A stretch of DNA of 64,000 nucleotides from Phalacrocorax aristotelis (Eukaryota; Chordata; Aves; Suliformes; Phalacrocoracidae). The notes below the pieces were generated by a model. It was not told the origin of the DNA. It did no database searches and saw nothing but the letters and a program-made list of their open reading frames with translations. Numbering within the stretch: position 1 is the stretch's first letter; every line of letters starts with the position of its first letter. Shown piece after piece: positions 63,020-64,000 of the stretch. The DNA lies in the NCBI RefSeq assembly GCF_949628215.1, contig NC_134278.1, forward strand, positions 33,684,115-33,748,114, read 5' to 3'. Position numbers and translations under genes: made by a program.

Positions 63020-64000
63020 GCTACGTGGCTGGTGTTGGCATGAGGGTTTTGGCTTTTATGACAACTGGACGTTCTTCAGCAACCATAGGGTGCTAGGGAG
63101 GGATGGACTCCACCTGTCTGGAAGGGGCAAGGGAATCTTTGCAGGCTGGCAAACTTGGTGAGGAGGGCTTTAAACTGAGGAACTTGGGGGGAGGGTGACA
63201 AACTGGCAATGCTAATGCCATCACACACAATGGGGGAATAAGACAGGACAACCTGAGCAGTGATAAAGGTGCTGTGGTGGCCTCATGCGATGGTAGCGAG
63301 GAGACCAACAACCTCAAGGGTTTGCATGGCTGTAGTGGGTCCTTGTACACTCCTCTGGGGAAACCTGTGTGCTCAAGCACCTTTCTGAAATGCCTGTACA
63401 CCAACGCACACAGCACGGGGAATAAACAGGAGGAACTAGATGCCTGTGTATGGTCGCAGGGCCATGATCTCATTGCGATCACAGAGACATGGTGGGATAG
63501 CTCGTATGACTGGAATGTGGTCATGGATGGCTACAGGCTTTTCAGGAAAGACAGACCGGCAAGGTGAGGTGGGGGAGCTGCTCTTTATGTGAGGCAGCAG
63601 CTGGAGTGTATCAAGCTCTGCCTTGGAGTAGAAGGAGAATAAGTTGAGAGCTTTTGGGTAAAAAATTAAGGGACAGCCAAATATGGGTGACACAGTTGTG
63701 GGCGTTTGCTACAGGCCACCTGATCAAGAAGAGGAAATTGATGAAGCCTTCTACACACAGCTGGAAGTACCCTCACAATCGCAGGCCCTGGTCCTCATGG
63801 GGGACGTCCTCGACCACCCTGATATTTGCTGGAAAAGCAACATGGCGAGCCATGCACAATCTAGAAGGTGCCTACAGAGCATTGCGGACAACTTTTTGAT
63901 GCAAGTGGTGGAGGAGCCAACGAGGCGAGATGTGCTGCTCGACCTTATCCTAACAAACAAGGAAGGGCTGTTTGAGGATGTGAGAGTTGGGGGTAGCCTT
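63020..64000 (+). mobile_element. CR1 LINE, ORF1 end and endonuclease (plus orientation), runs off the window
   Basis: On the plus strand, 63100-63135 reads RDGLHLSGRGKGIFAG, the C-terminal block of CR1 ORF1 whose D-x-x-H fits the SGNH-type esterase domain known for that protein. A small deletion right after it shifts the frame. The ORF1-ORF2 spacer follows (about 63170-63380). Then comes the ORF2 endonuclease start: LKCLYTNAHSTGNKQEEL (63386-63440), DLIAITETWWDSSYDW (63470-63510, with the catalytic-type ITETWWD) and GYRLFRKDR. After stops and frame changes it goes on to a degraded GDV(L)DHPDICW (63800-63830, usually GDFNHPDICW) and LLDLILTNKEGLFEDVR at the right edge. It is decayed, but it is the only copy here that keeps the 5' half. 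Confidence 0.93.

Larger units (their letters stand above)
10329..64000 (+). other. RIMS1: RIMS1 intron 1, left part (53.7 kb visible)
   Basis: The intron begins at the GTAAGC donor and runs to the window edge. No segment coding for the RIM1 residues that follow exon 1, including the cysteine-rich zinc finger, is visible in any frame. The intron is AT-rich after about 11.8 kb. It contains CR1 copies in both orientations, one solo LTR, old LINE relics, simple repeats and a long inverted repeat, each listed separately. That the whole stretch is intron 1 is an inference from the absence of exon 2; another small gene inside it cannot be excluded. Confidence 0.7.

Noticed and set aside
10329..64000. 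Search for RIMS1 exon 2 and the zinc-finger exon
   Set aside because: No frame shows the cysteine-rich zinc finger or the residues that follow RIM1 residue 55; the GACATGG words seen are mostly inside CR1 or lack splice context.
1..64000. CRISPR arrays, bacterial operons, integrons, tRNA or rRNA genes
   Set aside because: No regularly spaced direct repeats, no dense collinear genes, and no tRNA or rRNA wording was recognised; the sequence is vertebrate nuclear DNA.

Overview
The window looks like nuclear DNA from a bird. There is no dense coding on either strand. At least seven copies of the CR1 LINE are present, with avian-type 3' tails built on ATTCTGTG-like octamers, and there is one compact solo LTR. 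I cannot name the species. CR1 is common to all birds and nothing here separates the lineages.

Only one host coding exon can be supported. It lies at 10165-10328 on the plus strand, inside a strong CpG island (about 9220-11070, with CpG-rich shore to about 11790). It encodes the N-terminus of RIM1 (RIMS1), the presynaptic active-zone scaffold and Rab3 effector, and ends in a clean GTAAGC donor. No later RIMS1 exon was found, so the 53.7 kb from 10329 to the right edge is read as part of a very long first intron, and 1 to about 9.2 kb as upstream intergenic or distal promoter sequence.

Layout: 0.1-1.35 kb, very old LINE relic (minus). 6.8-7.3 kb, CR1 3' end (plus). 7.7-8.3 kb, an unidentified minus-strand protein-like relic. 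9.2-11.1 kb, CpG island, 5' UTR with an upstream ORF, and RIMS1 exon 1. 17.2-18.0 kb, CR1 (minus). 28.07-28.31 kb, CR1 tail (minus). 37.9-40.5 kb, a 2.6 kb CR1 (minus) with broken endonuclease and reverse transcriptase. 46.30-46.55 kb, solo LTR (minus) with TG...CA ends and an almost perfect 6-bp target duplication. 48.5-48.85 kb, old LINE relic. 54.19-54.28 kb, a near-perfect 37-bp inverted repeat. 58.6-60.4 kb, a younger CR1 (plus) with most of its reverse transcriptase. 62.0-62.6 kb, CR1 3' end (minus). 63.0-64.0 kb, start of another CR1 (plus) with the end of ORF1 and the endonuclease, running off the window.

Nothing here forms an operon or multi-gene pathway. The biological content is the RIMS1 promoter and first exon, possible regulatory elements in intron 1, and insertion debris. 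The best candidates for undescribed features are the 54.2 kb hairpin, an open 71-codon exon-like segment at 32.08-32.29 kb, and two unique-looking blocks near 30.2-30.7 and 49.9-50.7 kb that read like conserved non-coding elements.
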